In this document: positions 52,708-60,666 of the stretch, piece by piece
How the letters are laid out: each line of letters starts with the position of its first letter
Position numbering within the stretch: the first letter of the stretch is position 1
DNA from: JARRQJ01 sp037381915
GTDB lineage: Bacteria; Pseudomonadota; Gammaproteobacteria; DRLM01
NCBI GenBank assembly: GCA_037381915.1
Contig: JARRQJ010000001.1
Span: forward strand, 67,128-131,127
Direction of reading: 5' to 3'
DNA: 64,000 bases
Notes under the pieces: generated by a model
What the model was told of the DNA's origin: nothing
Databases searched by the model: none
The model's input: the letters and a program-made list of their open reading frames with translations, nothing else
Made by a program: the position numbers and the translations under genes

Positions 52708-53759
52708 AACCACTTCTTGCTCCTGAAGTACAGCAGCATGCCGCCGATCATGGCCATGATAATCAGCCAGGCGCCGAGATAACCGTAGCGCCAGTGCAAC
52801 TCCGGCATATGAGTGAAATTCATGCCGTACACCCCCACCAGGAAAGTGGGGGGGATGAAAATGGTGGCGATCACGGTGAGCACGCGCATGACTTCGTTGA
52901 GACGATTGCTGGTGCTGGAGAGATACACGTCCAACATGCCCGCGGCCATGTCGCGGTAGGTCTCGAACAGGTCCATGATCTGCACGGTATGATCGTAGCA
53001 GTCGCGCAAATAGGGGCGGGTGGACTCATTGATCAAGGAATGGTCTTCGCGCAGCAGCTGGTTGATGACTTCGCGCTGCGGCCACAGCATGCGCCGTAAC
53101 AGCAGCAGGTCGCGCTTCAGTTCGTGGATTTGCGACAGAACGGCCCTGGACGGCGCCTCAAGCAGTTCGTCTTCCAAATCCTCGATCCATTCGCCGAGAT
53201 TTTCGAGAACGGGAAAACCCTGGTCAATGATGACGTCGAGGAGGGTGTAGAATAGAAAATCGGCGCCGCGGAGACGCAGCCGGCCGCCGTTGCCGCGCAG
53301 ACGCTTGCGCACCGGTTCGAAGGGGTCATCACCACCGTTGTAAAAACTAATGAGGTAATTCTTGCCGAAGAACAGGCTGACTTGGTTGGTGCTCAATTCT
53401 TCGTTGTTCCATGCCGGCAGATTCATTACTGCGAACAGTTGGTGATCGTACTGCTCCAGTTTGGGGCGTTGACCGGTGTTCAGCACGTCTTCCAGGGCCA
53501 ATGGATGCAGGCCGAAAATTTCTCCCAGTTCTTTCAGCAATCCGGGCGAGGCATAACCGTAAGCGTGTATCCAAGTAATGGTGTTACGCTCCAGATAGGC
53601 CCTGCATTCGAGGGGGGAGATCTCCTCGCGCTCGTTCAGGAGCGTGGCATCGTATTCTACCAGCCTCAACTTGAGGGGGCGGGTCGCTAGGGCTTCATCG
53701 GCGGTCAAGGTGCCGGGCGCCGTGCCGGGAGGGTGATAGCGTTTGGTGAAATAGGCCAT
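52704..53759 (-). CDS. corA: CorA-family magnesium/cobalt transporter
   Basis: A 351-residue channel. A large cytoplasmic domain (about 1-290) with a long helix (LVEYDATLL to MLDVYLSSTSNRLNEVMRVL) precedes two C-terminal helices with the selectivity motif YGMNF. The ATG at 53759 has an AGGAG ribosome-binding site; the open frame to 54149 is antisense to mlaF. It ends tail-to-tail with lapA, the two stops overlapping. Confidence 0.94.
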   Translation of the reverse strand: MAYFTKRYHPPGTAPGTLTADEALATRPLKLRLVEYDATLLNEREEISPLECRAYLERNTITWIHAYGYASPGLLKELGEIFGLHPLALEDVLNTGQRPKLEQYDHQLFAVMNLPAWNNEELSTNQVSLFFGKNYLISFYNGGDDPFEPVRKRLRGNGGRLRLRGADFLFYTLLDVIIDQGFPVLENLGEWIEDLEDELLEAPSRAVLSQIHELKRDLLLLRRMLWPQREVINQLLREDHSLINESTRPYLRDCYDHTVQIMDLFETYRDMAAGMLDVYLSSTSNRLNEVMRVLTVIATIFIPPTFLVGVYGMNFTHMPELHWRYGYLGAWLIIMAMIGGMLLYFRSKKWF

Positions 53760-53922
53760 TGCTTGCTCCTGACAAAAGGGTTTGCGTTGAAGAGGGTATG
53801 GTACCTGTTCCGCGGCGTGGTGGCAGTGCGATAGCCAGTCATGGTGTTTCCGGGTATCCTTATCAGCCTTGACGGTAGACGGCATTCCAATGGGCGAGTA
53901 AGTCAGGAGTTCAAGAACAAAA

Positions 53923-54741
53923 ATGGCATCGCAGGGTGGCGAATCACTATTAGTGGAGATACGCGGCTTGTCGTTTGCCCGCGGTTCGCGGGTGATCTTC
54001 GATGGCGTCGATATCGATATTCCGCGGGGGAAGGTCACCGCCATCATGGGACCCAGCGGCACCGGCAAGACGACCCTGCTTAAACTGATCGGCGGCCAGT
54101 TGCGGCCGCAGCAGGGCAGCGTTAAGGTGGACGGCCAAGATGTCCACAAGTTGCGCCATCGCGGACTCTACGCCCTGCGCAAGCGCATGGGGATGTTATT
54201 CCAGAGCGGCGCCTTGCTTACCGATTTGAGCGTGTTCGATAACGTGGCCTTTCCGTTGCGTGAGCATACGCGTTTGCCGGAGGTGATGATTCGTGATCTG
54301 GTGTTGATGAGGCTCCAGGCGGTAGGCCTGCGCGGCGCCCGCGATCTGATGCCCAGCGAACTGTCGGGCGGTATGGCGCGGCGGGTGGCATTGGCGCGGG
54401 CCATTGTCCTGGACCCCATGATGATCATGTATGACGAGCCTTTTACCGGACTCGATCCCATTTCCAAGGGCGCCATCGTGCAGTTGATCCATAAGTTGAA
54501 CGAGGCGCTGAATCTGACCAGTATCGTAGTGTCGCACGACGTACAAGAAACGGCATCGATCTCAGACTATATATATGTATTGTCTGATGGCAAGGTGGTG
54601 GGGCGCGGTAAGCCGGTCGCATTGCAGGGCACTGATTCCGCATGGGTTCGGCAGTTTATGCAGGGCCTGCCGGACGGGCCGGTGCCGTTCCATTATCCTG
54701 CACCGGACTATGGAAAAGATCTCCTGGCAGGGAACGGCTGA
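53923..54741 (+). CDS. mlaF: Phospholipid ABC transporter ATP-binding protein MlaF
   Basis: A 272-residue ABC ATPase of the Mla system that moves phospholipids between the membranes. Walker A GPSGTGKT is at residues 43-50, the signature is LSGGMARRVALARA and Walker B is MIMYDEPFTGLD. It is the first gene of the mla operon and overlaps mlaE by one base (TGATG). Confidence 0.96.
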   Translation: MASQGGESLLVEIRGLSFARGSRVIFDGVDIDIPRGKVTAIMGPSGTGKTTLLKLIGGQLRPQQGSVKVDGQDVHKLRHRGLYALRKRMGMLFQSGALLTDLSVFDNVAFPLREHTRLPEVMIRDLVLMRLQAVGLRGARDLMPSELSGGMARRVALARAIVLDPMMIMYDEPFTGLDPISKGAIVQLIHKLNEALNLTSIVVSHDVQETASISDYIYVLSDGKVVGRGKPVALQGTDSAWVRQFMQGLPDGPVPFHYPAPDYGKDLLAGNG

Positions 54742-55523
54742 TGACGGGGTGGTTGGCGCGCTTGGGCCGTTCAGGGCTCGCCTTCTTCGAACGGCTGGGA
54801 AGGGGGCACATCTTCCTGTTGCAGATATTGGCCGGCCTGCCGGGGCTGTTGCTGCGCCCGCGGCTGGTGTTCCAGCAGATATATTCCATCGGGGTTTTGT
54901 CCCTGATAATTATTGTGGTCTCCGGTTTGTTCGTGGGTATGGTGCTGGGACTGCAGGGCTACAATACCCTGGTGGATTTCGGTGCGGCGGAATCCCTGGG
55001 TGTGGTGGTGGCTTTATCGCTGGTACGCGAGCTGGGGCCGGTGGTGGCGGCCTTGCTGTACGGTGGCCGCGCCGGTTCCGCCCTGGCCGCCGAGATCGGG
55101 CTGATGAAGGCCACCGAGCAATTGTCGGGCATGGAGATGATGGCGGTGGATCCTATCAATCGCGTCATCGCGCCGCGTTTCCTGGCCGGCGCCATCTCCA
55201 TGCCACTGCTGGCGGCCATTTTCAGCGCGGTGGGCGTGTGGGGCGGCTACTTCGTGGGGGTGGGCCTGCTCGGGGTTGACGAGGGCGCCTTCTGGTCCCA
55301 GATGCAGGCCCACGTGGGTTTGTATGACGATGTGTTTAACGGCGTGATCAAAAGCGTGGTGTTCGGGATAGTAGCCACCTGGATCGCGGTATTCGAGGGG
55401 TATGACGCCGTCCCGACCTCGGAGGGCGTGAGTCGCGCCACCACTCGCACCGTGGTGCATACCGCCTTGGCGGTGTTGGGATTGGATTTTGTGTTGACGG
55501 CCCTAATGTTCGGTAATAAGTGA
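54741..55523 (+). CDS. mlaE: Phospholipid ABC transporter permease MlaE
   Basis: A 260-residue permease with about five membrane helices. The EXXKA-like MCE permease signature is GSALAAEIGLMKATEQLSGM. The ATG at 54741 overlaps the mlaF stop. Length and order match MlaE. Confidence 0.96.
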   Translation: MTGWLARLGRSGLAFFERLGRGHIFLLQILAGLPGLLLRPRLVFQQIYSIGVLSLIIIVVSGLFVGMVLGLQGYNTLVDFGAAESLGVVVALSLVRELGPVVAALLYGGRAGSALAAEIGLMKATEQLSGMEMMAVDPINRVIAPRFLAGAISMPLLAAIFSAVGVWGGYFVGVGLLGVDEGAFWSQMQAHVGLYDDVFNGVIKSVVFGIVATWIAVFEGYDAVPTSEGVSRATTRTVVHTALAVLGLDFVLTALMFGNK

Positions 55524-55525
55524 CT

Positions 55526-55993
55526 ATGAAACAGACAACGGTGGAGATATTGGTGGGTTTGTTCGTGGTGGCCGGTTTGGCAGCCCTGTTCATGCTGGCC
55601 ATGAAGGTAAGCAACATCACTACCTTGACCGACGAGAACGGCTACGAAGTCACTGCCTATTTCGATAATGTCGGCGGGTTGAAGGTCCGCTCGCAGGTGA
55701 CGGCGTCGGGGGTGACAGTGGGGCGGGTGGCCGCCATCCGCTATGATGATAAAATGTTCGAGGCCCTGGTTACACTCAAGCTCGACCGCAACTTTCATTT
55801 GCCGGTTGACAGTAGTGCCAGTATCTTTACCTCCGGGTTGCTCGGCGAACAGTACGTGTCGTTGGAACCGGGCGGTTCGGAGGAGAATCTCAAGCAGGGT
55901 GATCGCATCAAGCTCACCCAATCGGCACTTATTCTGGAGCAGGTCATCGGTCGGGTGCTGTTCAGCAAGGCGGCGGAAGGGACAGGCAAGTGA
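55526..55993 (+). CDS. mlaD: MCE-domain lipid-binding protein MlaD
   Basis: 155 residues. One N-terminal membrane anchor (about 5-27) precedes a single MCE domain (about 37-115; FDNVGGLKVRSQVTASGVTV). MlaD forms a hexameric ring on MlaFE and passes phospholipids to MlaC. A GTG at 55520 that overlaps the mlaE stop is an alternative start two codons upstream. Its stop overlaps the TolC-family gene start (GTGA). Confidence 0.95.
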   Translation: MKQTTVEILVGLFVVAGLAALFMLAMKVSNITTLTDENGYEVTAYFDNVGGLKVRSQVTASGVTVGRVAAIRYDDKMFEALVTLKLDRNFHLPVDSSASIFTSGLLGEQYVSLEPGGSEENLKQGDRIKLTQSALILEQVIGRVLFSKAAEGTGK

Positions 55994-57345
55994 GATGTGC
56001 GTCAGTTGCGCTTTTTTGCGCCATGTTGTGCTGTGGCGTGGTCCGCGCCGAAACCATCGATCTTGACCAGGCCGTGGCCCGCGCCCTCAATCATGACCCG
56101 CGTATCGAGGAGGTCAATCATTTGGTGGACGCCGCCCGCGCCTTGGTGGATGAGGCCCAGGGCCATAAGGGCTGGTCCATTGATCTCAATTCCTTCCTCG
56201 GCGTCTCGCCTGCGGTGAATGGCAACATATTCAAGGGCGGTACCTGTTCTCCCGGCAGTTGTGAGCTGCGTAAAGACCGCTATGACCTCAACGGCCTATC
56301 GCTGTGGGGGCACCTCACGGTGACCGTCGTCAAGCCCCTCTACACCTTCGGGAAGGTCGAGAATTACACCAAGGCCGCCGAGGCCAACGTGGAAGTCAAA
56401 CAAGGCGATGTGCGCCTGAAGCGTGGCCAGACGGTCTTGGACGTGAAGCGCGCCTACTACGGTTATCTTGCCGCCCGCGACGGCCGTTTACTGTTGGAGG
56501 ACGTCAAGAAGCGAGTGGACAGCACCATCGAATTGGTCCAAAGGTGGTTGAACGATCAGACCGGCAATGTGCGGCAGTCGGATCTGTATGCCCTGCAATC
56601 CGGTTCGGCCCTGATCGGCCGTTATCTGGATGAAGCCGGTGCCTTGGAGAAGGTGGCCCTGGACGGCTTGAGGGTCCTCACCGGGGCCGGGCTGGGCAGC
56701 GATTTGACCGTGGCCGACAGCGCCCTGAAACCGGTAAAGATGCCGGACATGGACTTGGCGGCGCTGGAACAGCAGGCCTTGGCCAAGCGCCCCGAGATGA
56801 GCCAGGTGAAGGCGGGGCTGCGCGCCCGTCGCGCCCTGGTGGCGGCCAATAAGGCCAATGCCAGGCCCAACCTCTATGCCGGCGTAGGGGGATTGTTGTC
56901 CTATTCGCCTAATCGAGACACTCTGGATAATCCCTATATTTACGATCCTTTCAACGACGCCGCCCTGACGCCGGTGATCGGCCTCAAGTGGGATTGGACG
57001 GGCGGTGTACAATCGGCCAAGGTGGAGAAGGCCGAGGCCGAGTTGAATGCCTTGATCTCCAAGGCGGCCCAGGCCCGGGAGGGTATCCCCTACCAGGTGG
57101 CGGAGCAATATCATCAGGTCCGGGCCTACCATAAAGCGGTGGCGCATATGGCGGATGCTAGCCGCTCGGCGCGGCGCTGGATGATCGCCAGCTTCGCCGA
57201 TTTCGAGGCGGGACAAACTGCGGGCGACAAGGTGGTGACCGCCTTTCAGGGTTACGTCTTGGCCCATACCCAGTATTTGCAGACGGTCTTCGATTACAAT
57301 ATGCATGTGGCGAAACTGCAGCACGTCACGGGAGTCGATCAATGA
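55990..57345 (+). CDS. TolC-family outer-membrane efflux-type protein within the mla operon
   Basis: 451 residues. A signal peptide (about 1-20, ending VVRAE) precedes two repeated long helical/OEP halves, with the TolC-family pattern IDLDQAVARALNHDPRIEE and a second repeat around DLAALEQQALAKRPEMSQVK. Such proteins form trimeric outer-membrane channels with periplasmic helical tunnels. It overlaps mlaD upstream (GTGA) and mlaC downstream (ATGA), so it is made with the Mla proteins. E. coli mlaFEDCB has no such gene. An outer-membrane exit for lipids is an inference. Confidence 0.9.
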   Translation: MRCASVALFCAMLCCGVVRAETIDLDQAVARALNHDPRIEEVNHLVDAARALVDEAQGHKGWSIDLNSFLGVSPAVNGNIFKGGTCSPGSCELRKDRYDLNGLSLWGHLTVTVVKPLYTFGKVENYTKAAEANVEVKQGDVRLKRGQTVLDVKRAYYGYLAARDGRLLLEDVKKRVDSTIELVQRWLNDQTGNVRQSDLYALQSGSALIGRYLDEAGALEKVALDGLRVLTGAGLGSDLTVADSALKPVKMPDMDLAALEQQALAKRPEMSQVKAGLRARRALVAANKANARPNLYAGVGGLLSYSPNRDTLDNPYIYDPFNDAALTPVIGLKWDWTGGVQSAKVEKAEAELNALISKAAQAREGIPYQVAEQYHQVRAYHKAVAHMADASRSARRWMIASFADFEAGQTAGDKVVTAFQGYVLAHTQYLQTVFDYNMHVAKLQHVTGVDQ

Positions 57346-57959
57346 AATGGCGGATGATGGGGGTCATTGCGGTAACGGTCTTGGCGCTACTGGAGAGTGC
57401 GCCCACCTGGGCCATTCAGTCGCCGGAGGATCTGGTCCGTCAGACCGCCGAACAGATGTTGAGCAAGTTGCGCGAGGATCGCAAGGTCATCGACGCCCAT
57501 CCCGAGCGCATCTATGAACTGGTAGATCAAATCGTATTGCCGCACTTTGACTTCGAACGCATGTCCAGTTGGGTGTTGGGCAAATACTGGCGCAGGGCGA
57601 CGCCGAAGCAACGCAAGGAATTCGTGGAACAGTTTCGAACCTTGCTGGTGCGCACCTATGCCAAATCCTTGTCCTCCTACACAGATAACAAGATTACCTA
57701 TCTGCCATTCCGGGGCGGTCCCAGCAAGACCGACGTGAAGGTGCGTACCGAGGTCGACCAGCCGGGCGGTTTTCCCATCCCCATCGATTACGATCTCTAT
57801 CTCAAGGGTGATGAATGGAAGGTCTATGATGTGACTATCGACGGGGTCAGCCTGGTGACCAATTATCGCACCACCTTCGCCAATCAAATCCGCCAGAAGG
57901 GTCTGGACAGGTTGATCGCCTCTCTGGCCAGTCGCAACAAACAGGCCGGCGCAGATTGA
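57342..57959 (+). CDS. mlaC: Periplasmic phospholipid-binding protein MlaC
   Basis: 205 residues. A signal peptide (about 1-24, ending PTWA) is followed by the Ttg2/MlaC fold: VDQIVLPHFDFERMSSWVLG, RRATPKQRKEFVEQF and GDEWKVYDVTIDGVSLVTNY. It ferries phospholipids between MlaA and MlaD in E. coli. It overlaps the TolC-family gene (ATGA) and the mlaB start. Confidence 0.96.
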   Translation: MKWRMMGVIAVTVLALLESAPTWAIQSPEDLVRQTAEQMLSKLREDRKVIDAHPERIYELVDQIVLPHFDFERMSSWVLGKYWRRATPKQRKEFVEQFRTLLVRTYAKSLSSYTDNKITYLPFRGGPSKTDVKVRTEVDQPGGFPIPIDYDLYLKGDEWKVYDVTIDGVSLVTNYRTTFANQIRQKGLDRLIASLASRNKQAGAD

Positions 57960-58285
57960 GCGAAGCCGCGAGCATCACCGGCGGCGAGGGGCGCTATGCG
58001 ATTAGCGGCGTGTTGACGTTCACCACGGTGCCCGAGTTGTGGCGCGCCGGCTTTGGGGGCGTCGGCGGCGGGCAGGTGCAAATGGACCTGTCGGGCATCA
58101 CCCGGGTCGATAGCGCCGGAATCGCCCTGCTTATCGAGCTGATCCGCACGGTGCGCAAGCGGGGCGGCGACGTTTTCCTGATGCACGCGCCGCCGCAACT
58201 CATGGCGATTGCCACCGTTAGCGGCCTGGATACGGTGTTGCCGTTTGCCGAGGCGGGTAAATCAACCGAAAAATTAGGGGCCTAG
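57956..58285 (+). CDS. mlaB: STAS-domain protein MlaB
   Basis: 109 residues with a STAS fold (VQMDLSGITRVDSAGIALLI). MlaB binds MlaF and is needed for its assembly and activity. No ATG is available at the right place: the TTG at 57956 overlaps the mlaC stop (TTGA), and a second start inside would lose the first strand. Confidence 0.92.
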   Translation: MSEAASITGGEGRYAISGVLTFTTVPELWRAGFGGVGGGQVQMDLSGITRVDSAGIALLIELIRTVRKRGGDVFLMHAPPQLMAIATVSGLDTVLPFAEAGKSTEKLGA

Positions 58286-58364
58286 GGCTGTCAAAACGCC
58301 GAATGAGTGGGTATGCTGTTAGCGGGGTAGCGATGCGCCGTCCGACGTCGACTTAAAGTGCCAC

Positions 58365-58604
58365 ATGCAATCTGAAGATATTCAAGCCATGATCCAGCAG
58401 GGACTGCCCGATGCCGAAGTCCAGGTGTCGGGCGACGGGCGTCATTTCGATGCCGTCGTGATCTCGGACCAATTCGACGGCAAGGCCCTGTTGGAGCAGC
58501 ATCGCTTGGTTTACGCCGCCTTGGGGGACAAAATGGGCGGTGATATCCACGCCTTGACCATACGCACCTATACCCGTGAACAGTGGTCGCAGGCCAATGC
58601 CTGA
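58365..58604 (+). CDS. ibaG: BolA-family protein IbaG/YrbA
   Basis: 79 residues with the BolA fold (DAEVQVSGDGRHFDAVVISD and KALLEQHRLVYAALGD with the conserved His that ligates iron-sulfur clusters together with monothiol glutaredoxins). It follows mlaB and precedes murA, as in E. coli. Confidence 0.93.
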   Translation: MQSEDIQAMIQQGLPDAEVQVSGDGRHFDAVVISDQFDGKALLEQHRLVYAALGDKMGGDIHALTIRTYTREQWSQANA

Positions 58605-58623
58605 ACCGCGGATGGTTGCGCCA

Positions 58624-58660
58624 GCCGCTTGATGGGGGAAGACGGCGGCGAGATTTTTTT
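58624..58660 (+). terminator. Weak terminator-like element between ibaG and murA
   Basis: GCCGC (58624-58628) can pair with GCGGC (58645-58649), followed by a run of seven T at 58654-58660. The stem is only 5 bp, so termination is likely partial at best. Confidence 0.3.
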
Positions 58661-58682
58661 CCTTCTAGACTATGACTAGCAC

Positions 58683-59942
58683 ATGGATAAACTGATTATC
58701 ACCGGTGGGACGGCTCTCAACGGGGAGATCCGCGTCTCCGGGGCCAAGAACGCCGCCTTGCCGATTCTGGCGGCCACCTTGCTGGCGGACGAGCCGGTGG
58801 TGGTGCGTAACATTCCCCATCTCCACGATATCACTACCACCATGGAGCTGTTGGGGCGCATGGGCGTGCGCCTGGTGGTGGATGAAAGAATGGGCATCGA
58901 GGCGGACCCCACGACCATCCAGGAATTTTACGCTCCCTATGAACTGGTGAAGACCATGCGCGCCTCCATCCTGGTGTTGGGGCCCTTGCTGAGCCGCTAT
59001 GGCGAAGCAGTGGTTTCCTTGCCGGGCGGCTGTGCCATCGGTTCGCGGCCGGTGAACCTCCATATCGCGGGCTTGCAGGCCATGGGGGCGGACGTCACGG
59101 TGGATGGCGGCTATATCCACGCCAAGGCCAAACGGCTCAAGGGCGCGCGGATCTTCTTCGACATCGTCAGCGTCACCGGCACGGAGAACATCATGATGGC
59201 GGCGGCCCTCGCCAAGGGGACGACGGTCATCGAAAACGCCGCGCGCGAGCCCGAGGTAATGGACCTGGCCAATTGCCTGAACAGCATGGGCGCGCGGGTC
59301 CAGGGGGCGGGCAGCGACACCATCATCGTGGAAGGCCAGGAACGTTTGCACGGCACCACCTACAGTATCCTGCCGGACCGAATCGAAACCGGGACTTATC
59401 TGGTGGGCGCCGCTATGACCGGCGGGCGCGTCAAACTGAAAGACGCCCGTCCGGACACTTTGGAGGCGGTATTGGCCAAATTGCGCGAGGCCGGCGCCAC
59501 GATAGAATTGGGTGATAATTGGATAACCCTGGATATGGAGGGCCGGCGTCCCCGGGCGGTGGATGTGCATACCGCACCCTATCCCGCCTTCCCCACCGAT
59601 ATGCAGGCGCAATTCTGCGCCTTGAACAGTATCGCCGAGGGCGCCGGTACCATTTCCGAGTCCGTGTTCGAAAATCGTTTCATGCATGTTCAGGAACTGC
59701 AGCGTCTGGGGGCGGACATCCGCCTCGAGGGCAATGTCGCCATCGTCACCGGCGTGGAGAGCCTCACCAGCGCCCCGGTGATGGCGACCGATCTGCGCGC
59801 CTCCGCCAGCCTGGTGCTGGCGGCCCTGGTCGCCGAGGGCGACACCGCCGTCGATCGTATTTATCATATCGATCGGGGGTATGAGTGTATCGAAGAGAAG
59901 CTGTCGCAATTGGGGGCGCATATCCGGCGTATACCTGACTAA
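58683..59942 (+). CDS. murA: UDP-N-acetylglucosamine 1-carboxyvinyltransferase MurA
   Basis: A 419-residue enzyme of the first committed peptidoglycan step, transferring enolpyruvate from PEP. The catalytic C117 lies in LPGGCAIGSRPVNLH, so the enzyme would be of the fosfomycin-sensitive Cys type. The N-terminal LIITGGTALNGEIRVSGAKN is diagnostic. Confidence 0.97.
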   Translation: MDKLIITGGTALNGEIRVSGAKNAALPILAATLLADEPVVVRNIPHLHDITTTMELLGRMGVRLVVDERMGIEADPTTIQEFYAPYELVKTMRASILVLGPLLSRYGEAVVSLPGGCAIGSRPVNLHIAGLQAMGADVTVDGGYIHAKAKRLKGARIFFDIVSVTGTENIMMAAALAKGTTVIENAAREPEVMDLANCLNSMGARVQGAGSDTIIVEGQERLHGTTYSILPDRIETGTYLVGAAMTGGRVKLKDARPDTLEAVLAKLREAGATIELGDNWITLDMEGRRPRAVDVHTAPYPAFPTDMQAQFCALNSIAEGAGTISESVFENRFMHVQELQRLGADIRLEGNVAIVTGVESLTSAPVMATDLRASASLVLAALVAEGDTAVDRIYHIDRGYECIEEKLSQLGAHIRRIPD

Positions 59943-59945
59943 GGG

Positions 59946-59961
59946 CCGACGCGCGCGTCGG
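59946..59961. repeat. 16-bp perfect palindrome between murA and hisG
   Basis: CCGACGCGCGCGTCGG is self-complementary over its full length and lies in the 42-bp gap. It could form an mRNA hairpin; no T run follows, so it is not a typical terminator. Confidence 0.45.
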
Positions 59962-59984
59962 TCGTTCACAGCCAACTTTAAGTG

Positions 59985-60641
59985 ATGAATAACATGCTGA
60001 CCATCGCAGTTTCCAAGGGCCGGATTTTCAAGGAAGCCTTGCCCTTGCTGGCGGCCGCCGGTATCGTCCCCCAGGAGGATCCGGCTGCCAGCCGCAAGCT
60101 GATTCTCCCCACCAGTCAAGACGATGTGAATTTGATTATCATCCGCACCTCCGATGTGCCCACCTACGTGGAATACGGGGCCGCCGATGTGGGTATCGCC
60201 GGCAAGGATGTGCTGATGGAGTACAGCGGCGACGGTTTGTACGAACCCCTGGATCTGAAGATCGCCCAGTGCCGCATGATGCTGGCCGGACCGCGTCGCG
60301 CCGAAACCACGGGAACACGGCTGCGCATCGCCACCAAGTATGTCAACTCCACGCGCCGCTATTTCGCCGAACGGGGCAAGCAGGTGGAGATCATCAAACT
60401 CTACGGCTCCATGGAACTGGCGCCGTTAGTGAAGCTGGCGGACCTGATCGTGGACTTGGTGGACACCGGCAACACCCTGCGCGCCAACGGCCTCGAACCC
60501 CTTGAGCATATCGCCGACATCAGCTCGCGCCTCATCGTCAACAAGGCGGCGATGAAGATGAAGCATGCGCGGGTGAAATCCTTCATCCAGAGGATGGGCG
60601 AGGCGGTGGCAAAACGGGAAGCGGGTGGCAAGTCTACGTAA
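59985..60641 (+). CDS. hisG: ATP phosphoribosyltransferase HisG, short form
   Basis: 218 residues, the short HisG type that needs the regulatory subunit HisZ. It catalyses the first step of histidine synthesis. Signatures are LTIAVSKGRIFKEALPLL and the PRPP loop LIVDLVDTGNTLRANGL. Start candidates are GTG 59982, ATG 59985 and ATG 59994; I chose 59985. hisZ is not in the window. Confidence 0.95.
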   Translation: MNNMLTIAVSKGRIFKEALPLLAAAGIVPQEDPAASRKLILPTSQDDVNLIIIRTSDVPTYVEYGAADVGIAGKDVLMEYSGDGLYEPLDLKIAQCRMMLAGPRRAETTGTRLRIATKYVNSTRRYFAERGKQVEIIKLYGSMELAPLVKLADLIVDLVDTGNTLRANGLEPLEHIADISSRLIVNKAAMKMKHARVKSFIQRMGEAVAKREAGGKST

Positions 60642-60666
60642 GGGCCAACGGAACGGGGTACCACAA

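Noticed and set aside
58665..60119. Minus-strand frame of 484 codons across murA and hisG
   Set aside because: Antisense to two certain genes and spanning their junction; composition of a shadow frame.
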